From: Paludibacteraceae bacterium
Lineage (GTDB): Bacteria; Bacteroidota; Bacteroidia; Bacteroidales; Paludibacteraceae
Length of the DNA stretch: 44,328 nucleotides
Assembly: GCA_017412245.1 (NCBI GenBank)
Contig: JAFPYI010000008.1
Coordinates: 1-44,328, forward strand
Direction: 5' to 3'
The position numbers were made by a program, and so were the translations under genes. Below, piece after piece: positions 1-7,639 of the stretch (the first letter of the stretch is position 1; every line of letters begins with the position of its first letter). The notes under the pieces were generated by a model that did not search any database, was not told the DNA's origin, and saw only the letters and a program-made list of their open reading frames with translations.

Positions 1-49
1 CCTTCACCCTTCACCCTTAACCATTAACCCTTAACCATTAACCCTTTTC
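1..49. repeat. Heptanucleotide tandem array, 7 units
   Basis: Seven consecutive 7-bp units of the form CCTTCAC, CCTTAAC or CATTAAC run from the first base to about 49, the last being CCTTTTC. The array may continue upstream of the window. No gene overlaps it. Its period matches the arrays at 15102 and 39600, although the unit differs. Confidence 0.85.
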
Positions 50-107
50 AACCAGGAAACCTCTCGGAAGCCTTGAAAATACGGACTTGCAACGGGGTAA
101 CATTGGG

Positions 108-151
108 TGATTATTGCGTGATTATTGTGTGATTATTGCGTGATTCGCACA
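108..151. repeat. 11-bp tandem array, about 4 units
   Basis: Three near-identical 11-bp units, TGATTATTGCG or TGATTATTGTG, start at 108, 119 and 130. A degraded fourth, TGATTCGCACA, starts at 141. The array lies about 70 bp upstream of the promoter at 221. Between 49 and 108 and between 151 and 220 I see nothing recognisable. Confidence 0.85.
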
Positions 152-220
152 ATTTTCTTCACTCTGTCTCTCCGCAAGCCCCGTAAAATCTCACTTCTCG
201 TAATATTCTTGCATAATTAT

Positions 221-251
221 TTGTTCATTCCAGAAAAAAGTGTTACCTTTG
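221..251 (+). promoter_or_regulatory. Bacteroidetes-type promoter for the OmpA-family operon
   Basis: The -33 TTG is at 221-223 and the -7 box TACCTTTG is at 244-251, with a 20-bp spacer. It is followed by GCACCCG, where transcription should begin. The spacing and both boxes match the known Bacteroidetes consensus TTG-N19/21-TAnnTTTG. Confidence 0.8.
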
Positions 252-312
252 CACCCGATTTGGATGAATAACTACCGCCGGAGGTTCTCCGGTTGCACCC
301 GATTTGAATGAA
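251..312 (+). promoter_or_regulatory. 5' leader with an 18-bp direct duplication, a hairpin and a possible 15-codon leader ORF
   Basis: GCACCCGATTTGGATGAA at 251-268 recurs with one mismatch at 295-312. Between the copies lies a perfect 6-bp hairpin, CCGGAG/CTCCGG with loop GTT (278-292). An ATG at 264 opens a 15-codon reading frame with three consecutive arginines that stops at 309-311, just before the real start at 316. Whether this leader frame is translated is unknown. The duplication and hairpin are direct observations; regulation is inference. Confidence 0.45.
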
Positions 313-315
313 ACA

Positions 316-1956
316 ATGAAAAAATACGTATTCATTATTCTTTATTCATTATTCATTATTTCTGCTTCCGCGCAGATTACTCTGCCTGTGCCGACGAAAA
401 TGCCGCAACTGAGAACGCTGGAAGCGAAAGGGTGGAGTGTTCAGCATGCACAGATGGCGTTCGACAGTCTGTCTATCGTCTTCGCTGCTACGGAACCCGG
501 GAAAAATAATTCCGACCTCTACTGCATTCGTGCGGAAGGTTGGCGATGGGGACAACCGCAACGACTGGACGAATATTCTTCGCCCGAAGATGAGTTATGG
601 CCTACTCTGGCAACCGATAACCAAACGATTTATTTCATTCGTCGCACGCCTGCAGACCCTTCCGACAAACACTCTTTTGAAAAAACGCGCATATACAAAG
701 CGCAGAAAGGTTCTGTTGCTCCGCTGATTATCAGCAGTGAGCAAGACTGGGCGCCAAGGATTTTGGAAGATAACACTACGCTGATCTTCTACCGCCGTGC
801 CGAGAGCAAGAAACATGACGGTCCATGGGAGTGCGTCTCTTCCGAAGCGTTGGACAGTCATAACTGGATGTTACCGGTTCTGATGAGTGAACAACCGGCG
901 CCTAAACCCATCAAAATAATCACGGGTACTGTCAATTATGCCAAGGGCGGCCGACCGCTCAGCAGCGGAGAGATACATGTCTATAATGCTATCACGCAAC
1001 AACTGCTGCAGACCTCCGAAGTGCACGGAGTGACAGGCCGTTTTCGCATTGCGCTGCAGGCAGGAGAACAGTACAGGCTCGATATAACCGCCAAAGGTTT
1101 TTCGCATCATTACGTAGAGGTAGATACGCGTGAACTGCAGCAACGAGAGGAACAAGAGATAGGTGCTATTCCGCTCTCGGAGAGACTGCAACTGACGGTG
1201 AAGATGTATGACAGCCAGACGCAAGAATTCATCGGTCAGCAGCAGTTCACTTTACCGTTAGACAGCCTTCACTCGCTGCCTTTGCATCAGTCGGCATTCA
1301 GAGACACCGTTCTGACAATCAACACCACTCGCCAACTGCTTTTCGACCGGACGGAGATAGATGTGGCACTGACGCCGAAAAAGAGTCTTCATCGTTTTCG
1401 TGCTACGAACATGAAGACCGGTGAAACCGTAAACAATTGTACTATCACGCTGGACGGCTATCGCACGAAACGAGACACAGCTATGCGGCTGAACAGAGAG
1501 GTGGCGCTGCAAGTATCAGCTCCGGGATTCCTGCTGTTCGACACAGTCTTCAATACCGGCAAGCAAGAGGAAGAGAAAACGATTAATCTGCCGCTGCAAC
1601 CTATCGAAAAAGACCTCGTGGTGCAGTTGCGCAATATACAGTTTGCCTACGACTCGCACGAACTGACCTATGAGTCCGACAAGGAACTGGAACAACTGTT
1701 GGCCTTGCTGCGTATGAATCCTACTATGCGCATCGAGTTATCGGCACACACCGATGACCGAGGCAACGATAAATACAACGACCGTCTGTCCACTTTACGC
1801 GGTGAAGCAGTGCTGCAGTGGCTGGCGGAAAAAGGTATTGACACAAGCCGTATTAAAACCGTCGGGTACGGAAAACGTAAACCGTTGGTACCGAACACCA
1901 GCGACGAGAACAGAGCACTCAACAGACGGGTGGAGATAAAAGTGTTAGAGCTGTAA
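316..1956 (+). CDS. Exported PorE-like protein: beta-propeller (PD40), CRD-like and C-terminal OmpA domains
   Basis: Probable periplasmic or outer-membrane-associated lattice protein anchored to peptidoglycan. I start it at the ATG at 316; a TTG at 304 is in frame upstream. Residues 1-20 form a signal peptide ending near SASAQ. About residues 40-190 look like an incomplete PD40/WD40-type propeller with repeats such as LYCIRAEGWRWGQP and TIYFIRR. About 200-280 resemble a carboxypeptidase-regulatory-like (CRD/Cna-B) fold. The last 110 residues are an OmpA C-terminal domain, with the HTDDRGND and NDRLSTLRGEAV motifs that bind diaminopimelate peptidoglycan. This order matches PorE of the Porphyromonas type IX secretion system, but the TPR domain PorE carries at its N-terminus is absent. 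The following gene is 9 bp away and likely co-transcribed. The domain calls are solid for OmpA and moderate for the rest. Confidence 0.75.
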   Translation: MKKYVFIILYSLFIISASAQITLPVPTKMPQLRTLEAKGWSVQHAQMAFDSLSIVFAATEPGKNNSDLYCIRAEGWRWGQPQRLDEYSSPEDELWPTLATDNQTIYFIRRTPADPSDKHSFEKTRIYKAQKGSVAPLIISSEQDWAPRILEDNTTLIFYRRAESKKHDGPWECVSSEALDSHNWMLPVLMSEQPAPKPIKIITGTVNYAKGGRPLSSGEIHVYNAITQQLLQTSEVHGVTGRFRIALQAGEQYRLDITAKGFSHHYVEVDTRELQQREEQEIGAIPLSERLQLTVKMYDSQTQEFIGQQQFTLPLDSLHSLPLHQSAFRDTVLTINTTRQLLFDRTEIDVALTPKKSLHRFRATNMKTGETVNNCTITLDGYRTKRDTAMRLNREVALQVSAPGFLLFDTVFNTGKQEEEKTINLPLQPIEKDLVVQLRNIQFAYDSHELTYESDKELEQLLALLRMNPTMRIELSAHTDDRGNDKYNDRLSTLRGEAVLQWLAEKGIDTSRIKTVGYGKRKPLVPNTSDENRALNRRVEIKVLEL

Positions 1957-1965
1957 ACAGGACCC

Positions 1966-3408
1966 ATGAAAAAGATACTTATCATAGGATGGACGATGCT
2001 GATTTCCCTGTGCCTGGCAGCGCAGGAGAAATACTCTGTGGTGCTTGAGAAAGCAGCGGAAATGAGTCCATATGAGGCGATATATTACTTGATGGGTTAT
2101 CAGCAAGATAAACCCGAAAACCCCAATGTCTATTACCAATTAGGTAATAGGTGCTACGATTTATTGCCGACTTGCGACCCTTTGCATCAGTATCGTGAGT
2201 TATCGGAACTGCTGTACCGTTCCCGCCTGTTTTACGGCAACTGTCTGCATTTTGCCAAAGAGCAGAAACTCGTGGCAGCTCAGTATCCGGAGATCGCCTC
2301 AGACGAGAAAAAACTGACCTATGCGGCGCTGGAGAATTACCTGCAACCGAGACTGAAAAAGATTGAGAAAAAACAAGCTGCGTGCGACTCTATTCATAAC
2401 TCATTCTACCGTCTGGTGGAGCGATATAACAGTTGCCAACAACACTTCAGTCAGTTCCTTTCGCTCTACACGCGTGAGAAGACCGCACACTTGAATTTGA
2501 CCAATCAGCAACGTGCGGAACTGGAAGAATTGGCACGCGAAGCGGAACAACTTAAACCGCTGATAGACAGTTATCTGCAAGCATTATCCTTAGAACCGGT
2601 TAAAGGTTATAATCCACGCTTTAGATGGCAACCGATAGAACTCTATCGACTGGACGGTTTGACGGCTACGGATTTCCTGCAAAACGATGTGGCTTTGTGG
2701 GATTATACACAATGGGTGGAGCGTTTTCTCGAAGAGCAGAAAAACGACTACGAGCGCTTGTATACCGATGTGGAAAATGAATACGAACGATTGACGTTGG
2801 AACTCAAACGCTACAGTGTCGGTGCGCGAGTTAGCGACCGCATCGATGAGTCCGTCGTAGGACGCTGCAAAAGACTGGAATTGGAAACTCCGCGAGCACA
2901 AGCACTCGGTTCTATGCAGACCTTGGTTCAGTTAGGTAGTATCGAGCAACAATTAGCGGAATCCAAAGCACCTTCTACACGCGAATTAGTCCCTCTCTTG
3001 CAGCTATACAAAAAGTGTCAAGAATTGCGTAAACTTGTGACGAGCGAAGAATATACAACCTCCGCTGACAGTGCTTTATTGCTTGCCAAACAACATATCT
3101 GCCGCTTGGCGCAACCATTAGCAATAACTCAACGAGCCACCAGGGTAAGTGATATTAACGGAGAGGTGGTTAAATACTCGGTTTCCGAAGGTGAAAAAGT
3201 GCATTGTCTGTTGAATATGACCGACGGTTGGCGATGCGCTATTGTGAATACGGAAACCAATGAGACGCGCGTTCAAAATCTCAATTACATGCTTATCTCA
3301 CGCGGCGTTTCTCTGCGTGTAAAAGACGAACAACCGTTTGTCCTTACGGCTATGCCGCAAGGAGGATGGGTGCTCGTAACCGATAAGAATATCTATTTCG
3401 GAGATTGA
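1966..3408 (+). CDS. Exported helical protein of unknown function, partner of the OmpA-family gene
   Basis: I do not recognise a named family. Residues 1-19 are a signal peptide ending in LAAQ. Residues about 28-80 (MSPYEAIYYLMGYQQDKP and following) look like a TPR-like helical pair. Residues 80-390 are mostly charged helices, probably coiled coil. About 400-480 are predicted beta-rich, ending VLVTDKNIYFGD. There are no internal membrane segments, so a periplasmic or surface location is likely. It follows the PorE-like gene by 9 bp and probably shares its promoter at 221, so the two may act together. Its stop codon at 3406-3408 directly abuts the convergent murI stop with no spacer. Confidence 0.6.
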   Translation: MKKILIIGWTMLISLCLAAQEKYSVVLEKAAEMSPYEAIYYLMGYQQDKPENPNVYYQLGNRCYDLLPTCDPLHQYRELSELLYRSRLFYGNCLHFAKEQKLVAAQYPEIASDEKKLTYAALENYLQPRLKKIEKKQAACDSIHNSFYRLVERYNSCQQHFSQFLSLYTREKTAHLNLTNQQRAELEELAREAEQLKPLIDSYLQALSLEPVKGYNPRFRWQPIELYRLDGLTATDFLQNDVALWDYTQWVERFLEEQKNDYERLYTDVENEYERLTLELKRYSVGARVSDRIDESVVGRCKRLELETPRAQALGSMQTLVQLGSIEQQLAESKAPSTRELVPLLQLYKKCQELRKLVTSEEYTTSADSALLLAKQHICRLAQPLAITQRATRVSDINGEVVKYSVSEGEKVHCLLNMTDGWRCAIVNTETNETRVQNLNYMLISRGVSLRVKDEQPFVLTAMPQGGWVLVTDKNIYFGD

Positions 3409-4284
3409 TTAGTCCGCCAAATGAACTTGTTCGGCAGTAAGTGAATCGGTTTCAGGCAGTCCGTTGAGTTGTCCTGAGACCGCAAATCGCCGTGCAGCCG
3501 ACTGAAAATGTTCGGGGTCTTCCGTTGTCAGAAAAGCACACTGACCGTTTGTGGTCAGTTGCGAACGATACTCCTCATGCCGTGCCAGATAATCCTTCAG
3601 ACTATTTGCTACCAAAGCCCCTTGGGAGATGATAGAAATCTCTTTGTCTTTTAACCATTTTTGAATCTTAGGCAAGAGTAGCGGATAATGCGTGCAACCC
3701 AGGATAATAGTGTCTATCTGCGGGTCTTGGTGTAATAACCGGCTGAGGTATAAATCGACAAAATAGTCAGCTCCCGGATTCAGATGTTCGCCCGCTTCAA
3801 TCAGTGGTACCCAAAGCGGACAAGCGGTTTGGGTAATAAAAAGCTTCTTTATCTTTTCCAACTCCAGCACATAACTCTCGGAATTGACGGTCGCCGGCGT
3901 GGCCAGAATACCTATGTGTCCGGTTTTAGTGATTTCCGGCACGGCTTCTACCGTAGGACGAATAACGCCTAAAACATTGACTTTTTTGTTATTCCCGTCT
4001 TTTTCTCTTTCGGCATTGATAATCGGCAGATCACGCTGCTGAATAGTTCTTAATGCTTTGGCCGACGCAGTGTTGCACGCGAGAATAACAAGCGCACAGT
4101 CATGTACAAAAAGATATTTGACGGCTTGCAGCGTATATTGGTAGATGGTCTCAAACGAGTGCGTTCCGTAGGGTGCACGCGCGTTGTCGCCTAAGTATAA
4201 ATAGTCATACTCGGGCATCAGTCGCCTGATTTCGCTAAGGATAGTCAGTCCTCCGTAACCGCTGTCAAAAACACCAATCCGCAT
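3409..4284 (-). CDS. murI: Glutamate racemase
   Basis: Interconverts L- and D-glutamate in the cytoplasm, supplying D-glutamate for the peptidoglycan stem peptide. The protein is 291 residues from the ATG at 4284, within the usual size. The N-terminal motif MRIGVFDSGYGGLT carries the catalytic Asp7/Ser8 region. The two catalytic cysteines lie in ACNTAS (Cys70) and GCTHYP (Cys197). An in-frame ATG exists at 4326, but it lies upstream of the -7 box at 4297-4304 and so would not be transcribed; this fixes the start at 4284 with a leader of only about 7 nt. The 3' end meets the convergent upstream gene with zero spacing. Confidence 0.95.
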   Translation of the reverse strand: MRIGVFDSGYGGLTILSEIRRLMPEYDYLYLGDNARAPYGTHSFETIYQYTLQAVKYLFVHDCALVILACNTASAKALRTIQQRDLPIINAEREKDGNNKKVNVLGVIRPTVEAVPEITKTGHIGILATPATVNSESYVLELEKIKKLFITQTACPLWVPLIEAGEHLNPGADYFVDLYLSRLLHQDPQIDTIILGCTHYPLLLPKIQKWLKDKEISIISQGALVANSLKDYLARHEEYRSQLTTNGQCAFLTTEDPEHFQSAARRFAVSGQLNGLPETDSLTAEQVHLAD

Positions 4285-4296
4285 AATTTGTGGGTG

Positions 4297-4326
4297 CAAA
4301 AGTACAAAAATATTCGGATATATCAA
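4297..4326 (-). promoter_or_regulatory. Promoter for murI
   Basis: Read on the minus strand: TTG at 4326-4324, a 19-bp spacer and TACTTTTG at 4304-4297, then CACCC. The position just upstream of the ATG at 4284 implies a near-leaderless murI transcript. Confidence 0.75.
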
Positions 4327-4354
4327 AATTTTTTGTGTTTTTTCTATGAAAAAC

Positions 4355-4385
4355 TTGCATAAGTGAAAAAAAAGCAGTACCTTTG
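4355..4385 (+). promoter_or_regulatory. Promoter for dnaN and the following run of genes
   Basis: TTG at 4355-4357 (within CTTGCATAA), a 20-bp spacer containing an A-tract and AGCAG, then TACCTTTG at 4378-4385 followed by GCAC. Transcription should start near 4391, giving a leader of nearly 100 nt before dnaN. Confidence 0.85.
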
Positions 4386-4394
4386 CACGCTAAA

Positions 4395-4436
4395 ATGCGT
4401 GTGAATATGTATGCGCGTGTGTGATGTGCGTATGCG
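4395..4436. other. Alternating purine-pyrimidine tract in the dnaN leader
   Basis: Positions 4395-4403, 4405-4423 and 4424-4436 are strictly alternating purine-pyrimidine runs of 9, 19 and 13 nt, rich in TG and CG steps. This composition can adopt left-handed Z-DNA under negative supercoiling. It lies entirely between the dnaN promoter and its start codon. A nine-codon frame (ATG at 4395, TGA at 4422) is also present but may be chance. Confidence 0.6.
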
Positions 4437-4487
4437 GAGACGCAAAGAAGGACAGAAAAATTATTATCAAAAAAACATAAAAGTATT

Positions 4488-5612
4488 ATGAAATTTAACG
4501 TATCGAGTTCTCAATTGTTTGGACAGTTGCAGGCAGTAAGCCGCGTGATTAACAGCAAAAATTCTCTGCCGATTTTGGATGATGTATTGTTCGATTTGGT
4601 AGGTGACAAATTACTATTGACAGCGTCGGATGGCGAGACCACTATCCGTACCAGTGTTGAGGTAACGGATGTAGTAGGAGCAGGTAAAGTGGCTTCCGCT
4701 GCTAAGTTATTGCTTGAGACACTGAAGGAGTTCTCCGAGCAACCGCTTTCATTCACTATCGACGAGAATAATTTTGCAGTGAGCATGGTTAGCCAGAATG
4801 GTACCTATTCATTCGTAGGTGTTAACGGTAACGAGTATCCCGAGATGCCGGGAATGGATGCAGAGGCACGTGAGTTGCAGATTCCTGCTAAGATTCTTCA
4901 AAACGCTATCGAGCAGACTATCTTCTGTACAGCAGACGATGACTTGCGTCCGGTGATGAATGGTATCTATTTTGATATTACCGAAGATAAAGTGACGATG
5001 GTGGCTACGGATGCTCACCGTTTGGTTCGTTATATCAACACAGGTGTGGCTTCCGGCAAAGTGGCAAACTTTATCCTGCCGAAAAAACCGGCTTCGTTGC
5101 TCAAGAATGTCCTCGGCAAAGAGGAAGGTGATGTAAAAGTAGTGTTTGGCGAGAAGAACGCTCGTTTCGAGTTCGGCAATGTGATTATCGTTTGCCGTCA
5201 GATAGAAGGTCGTTTCCCGAACTACAATGCTGTTATTCCGCAGAATAACCAAAATATCGTGACTATTGACCGTCAGACTTTGATTAACGCTTGTAAGCGT
5301 GTAGCAGTGTTTGCTAACAACACCACAGCCATGCTGCGTCTGGCATTGAGCGAGAACCAGATTAAGATTTCAGCACAGGATATTGACTTCTCTACCAGTG
5401 CGGAAGAGACCATCAGTTGCGATTATAACGGTGCTCCGATGGCTATCGGTTTCAAGGCTCCGTTCTTGATTGACTTGTTGTCGTCTATCGCTTCTGATGA
5501 TGTACAACTGAAATTGGCTGATCCTGCTCGTGCAGGACTGATTGCTCCGGTAGAGAATGCAGAGAACGAGGATGTGCTCATCCTGTTGATGCCAATGATG
5601 CTGAACGATTAA
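4488..5612 (+). CDS. dnaN: DNA polymerase III beta subunit (sliding clamp)
   Basis: Forms the homodimeric ring that tethers the replicative polymerase to DNA. The protein is 374 residues, the normal length. Family hallmarks are the N-terminal SSSQLFGQLQAVSRVINSKN stretch, the central FCTADDDLRPVMNGIYFD segment (start of domain 2) and the C-terminal tail ending ENEDVLILLMPMMLND, which corresponds to the usual LxPMRL region of the clamp's protein-binding pocket. It begins a long co-directional run and has its own promoter at 4355-4385. The gene is not next to dnaA here. A short GC hairpin (CTCCC, GTTA, GGGAG at 5630-5643) lies between it and the next gene but lacks a T-tract. Confidence 0.97.
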   Translation: MKFNVSSSQLFGQLQAVSRVINSKNSLPILDDVLFDLVGDKLLLTASDGETTIRTSVEVTDVVGAGKVASAAKLLLETLKEFSEQPLSFTIDENNFAVSMVSQNGTYSFVGVNGNEYPEMPGMDAEARELQIPAKILQNAIEQTIFCTADDDLRPVMNGIYFDITEDKVTMVATDAHRLVRYINTGVASGKVANFILPKKPASLLKNVLGKEEGDVKVVFGEKNARFEFGNVIIVCRQIEGRFPNYNAVIPQNNQNIVTIDRQTLINACKRVAVFANNTTAMLRLALSENQIKISAQDIDFSTSAEETISCDYNGAPMAIGFKAPFLIDLLSSIASDDVQLKLADPARAGLIAPVENAENEDVLILLMPMMLND

Positions 5613-5653
5613 TCGAAACCCTTCCCGACCTCCCGTTAGGGAGAAACAATTCA

Positions 5654-7639
5654 ATGAGTTATCGTAAATTAACTACTCCGGAGATTGCGCAACTGGAGCT
5701 TCAAGGGTGTACTGCCCGTGATTGGAAGACTATTGAGGTTGCGCAGGATTTTGATACGCAGTATGTTCAAGATGCGCATTTCTCCGGTTGTGTCCGTTTA
5801 GGTTCTTTCCATCGTGAAGTAACACTGCCCGGAGGACTGATGGTTCATACGGGTGTGTATCATGCTACGTTGCATAACTGCGAAGTAGGAAATGACGCTC
5901 GTCTGTATAATATCCATAATTATATTGCTAATTATCGGATAGGCGACAACACCTGCATCGAAAACGTAAACGCCATCCTGGTGGATGGTCGTACAACCTT
6001 CGGTAACGGTGTTCGTGTGCCGGTGATGAATGAAGGCGGTGGTAGAGAAATACCGATTTTCAATGGCCTTTCGGCAAGTTTGGCGTATATTTTGACGTTA
6101 TATCGTCATCGTCCGAAGATGATCGGCGAGGTGGAGCGTCAGATAGATGCTTATGCAGAGAGCCAGGCAGCAGAGATGGGAGAGATAGGTAGTCATGTAC
6201 GGATTCTCAACTGTGGTTCTATAAAGAATGTGAAGATTGGTGATTTTGCGGAACTGACGGGTGTGAGCCGCCTGAAAAACGGAACGATTAATAGCAATGA
6301 GTCTGCTCCTGTTCGTTTGGGAAGCGGTGTGAAATGTTCGGATTTCATCATCTGTTCGGGTGTGGAGATTGGAGACAGCACGCTGGTGGACAAGTGTTTT
6401 GTCGGTCAGGGGTGTATTTTCGACAAGCACTATTCGGCGGGTGAGAGTCTGTTCTTCAGCAACTGTCAGGGAATGCACGGTGAGGCATGTGCAATTTTTG
6501 CAGGCCCGTACACCGTCACGCACCATAAATCGACATTACTGATTGCCGGAATGTTCTCGTTCCTGAATGCAGGTTCGGGTAGCAATCAGTCGAACCATAT
6601 GTACAAGTTAGGACCTATCCATCAGGGAATAGCAGAGCGCGGTGCCAAGACAACGAGTGACAGTTATTTGTTATGGCCGAGTAAGATTGGTGCGTTCTCG
6701 CTGGTGATGGGCCGTCATACACACCATTCGGACACTTCCGACCTGCCGTTCTCGTACTTGATTGAGAATAATTCGGAGAGTTATTTGGTGCCGGGTGCTA
6801 ACTTGCGTACAGTGGGCACTATCCGTGATGCACAGAAATGGCCGAAACGTGATAACCGCAAGGACCCGAATAAACTGGACCAGATCAATTTCAACCTGCT
6901 CAGTCCGTACACCGTGCAAAAAATGTGGCGAGGACGGGAAGTGTTAGGCGAGTTGCAGGCATTGAGTGGCGAGAACACAGAGGTATACGGTTACAAGAAC
7001 TGCAAAATCCGCAACTCATCCCTGGTACATGGACGGGAACTGTATAAGATAGGAATCCAGAAATTCCTCGGAAACAGTCTTATCAGTCGTTTGGAGGACA
7101 AGGACTTGAAGACCATGGATGATGTTCGTGCTGCATTAAGACCGGACAGCGCTATAGGTTCAGGCGATTGGGTGGATTTGGCAGGACTGATTGCTCCGAA
7201 GAATGAAGTCAAACGACTGCTGGACGATATAGAAAACGGTTCATTGACATTAGCTGCTATCCATGACCGCTTGGTGGAGATGCATAAGAATTACTATTCT
7301 TACGAGTGGACGTGGGCGCTGGAGAAACTGGAACAAGTATGGGGCTGCTCTGTAGAGCAAGTAAACTTGGACTGCATTCGCGAAACCGTCCGTCGTTGGC
7401 AAGAAGCCGTAGTGCAATTGGATAAGATGGTCTATAATGACGCTCGCAAAGAGTTTGACCTCAATAGCCAGACAGGATTTGGCGTTGACGGCGACCGTGA
7501 GCAGGCAGAAGCGGATTTTGAAGAAGTACGAGGCAGTTTTGAATCGAACGCATTCGTGAAGGCTGTCTTGGAGCATATAGAACGCAAAACAGCATTAGGA
7601 GAGAAGATTCTGGCGCAGTTGGAGCGCGTGAAAGAGTAA
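5654..7639 (+). CDS. DUF4954 family protein with hexapeptide-repeat (left-handed beta-helix) core
   Basis: A 661-residue protein of the Bacteroidales family DUF4954, whose biochemical role is not established. The first 300 or so residues contain many loose hexapeptide turns (for example VGNDARLYNIHNYIANYRIG and IGDSTLVDKCFVGQGCIF), as in left-handed beta-helix acyl- or nucleotidyltransferases. The C-terminal third is helical (ERKTALGEKILAQLERVKE at the end). There is no signal peptide, so it is cytoplasmic. The stop overlaps the rnz start in TAATG, indicating translational coupling. The family assignment is from recognition of the N-terminus (MSYRKLTTPEIAQLELQGC) and architecture; an enzymatic function in sugar-nucleotide metabolism would be a guess. 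Confidence 0.8.
   Translation: MSYRKLTTPEIAQLELQGCTARDWKTIEVAQDFDTQYVQDAHFSGCVRLGSFHREVTLPGGLMVHTGVYHATLHNCEVGNDARLYNIHNYIANYRIGDNTCIENVNAILVDGRTTFGNGVRVPVMNEGGGREIPIFNGLSASLAYILTLYRHRPKMIGEVERQIDAYAESQAAEMGEIGSHVRILNCGSIKNVKIGDFAELTGVSRLKNGTINSNESAPVRLGSGVKCSDFIICSGVEIGDSTLVDKCFVGQGCIFDKHYSAGESLFFSNCQGMHGEACAIFAGPYTVTHHKSTLLIAGMFSFLNAGSGSNQSNHMYKLGPIHQGIAERGAKTTSDSYLLWPSKIGAFSLVMGRHTHHSDTSDLPFSYLIENNSESYLVPGANLRTVGTIRDAQKWPKRDNRKDPNKLDQINFNLLSPYTVQKMWRGREVLGELQALSGENTEVYGYKNCKIRNSSLVHGRELYKIGIQKFLGNSLISRLEDKDLKTMDDVRAALRPDSAIGSGDWVDLAGLIAPKNEVKRLLDDIENGSLTLAAIHDRLVEMHKNYYSYEWTWALEKLEQVWGCSVEQVNLDCIRETVRRWQEAVVQLDKMVYNDARKEFDLNSQTGFGVDGDREQAEADFEEVRGSFESNAFVKAVLEHIERKTALGEKILAQLERVKE

Noticed and set aside
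4285-4326. Longer murI start at 4326
   Set aside because: It lies upstream of the -7 box at 4297-4304 and would not be in the transcript; the conserved family start is at 4284.
5630-5643. Hairpin CTCCC-GTTA-GGGAG between dnaN and the DUF4954 gene as a terminator
   Set aside because: The stem is only 5 bp and no T-tract follows; the genes are closely spaced and likely co-transcribed.
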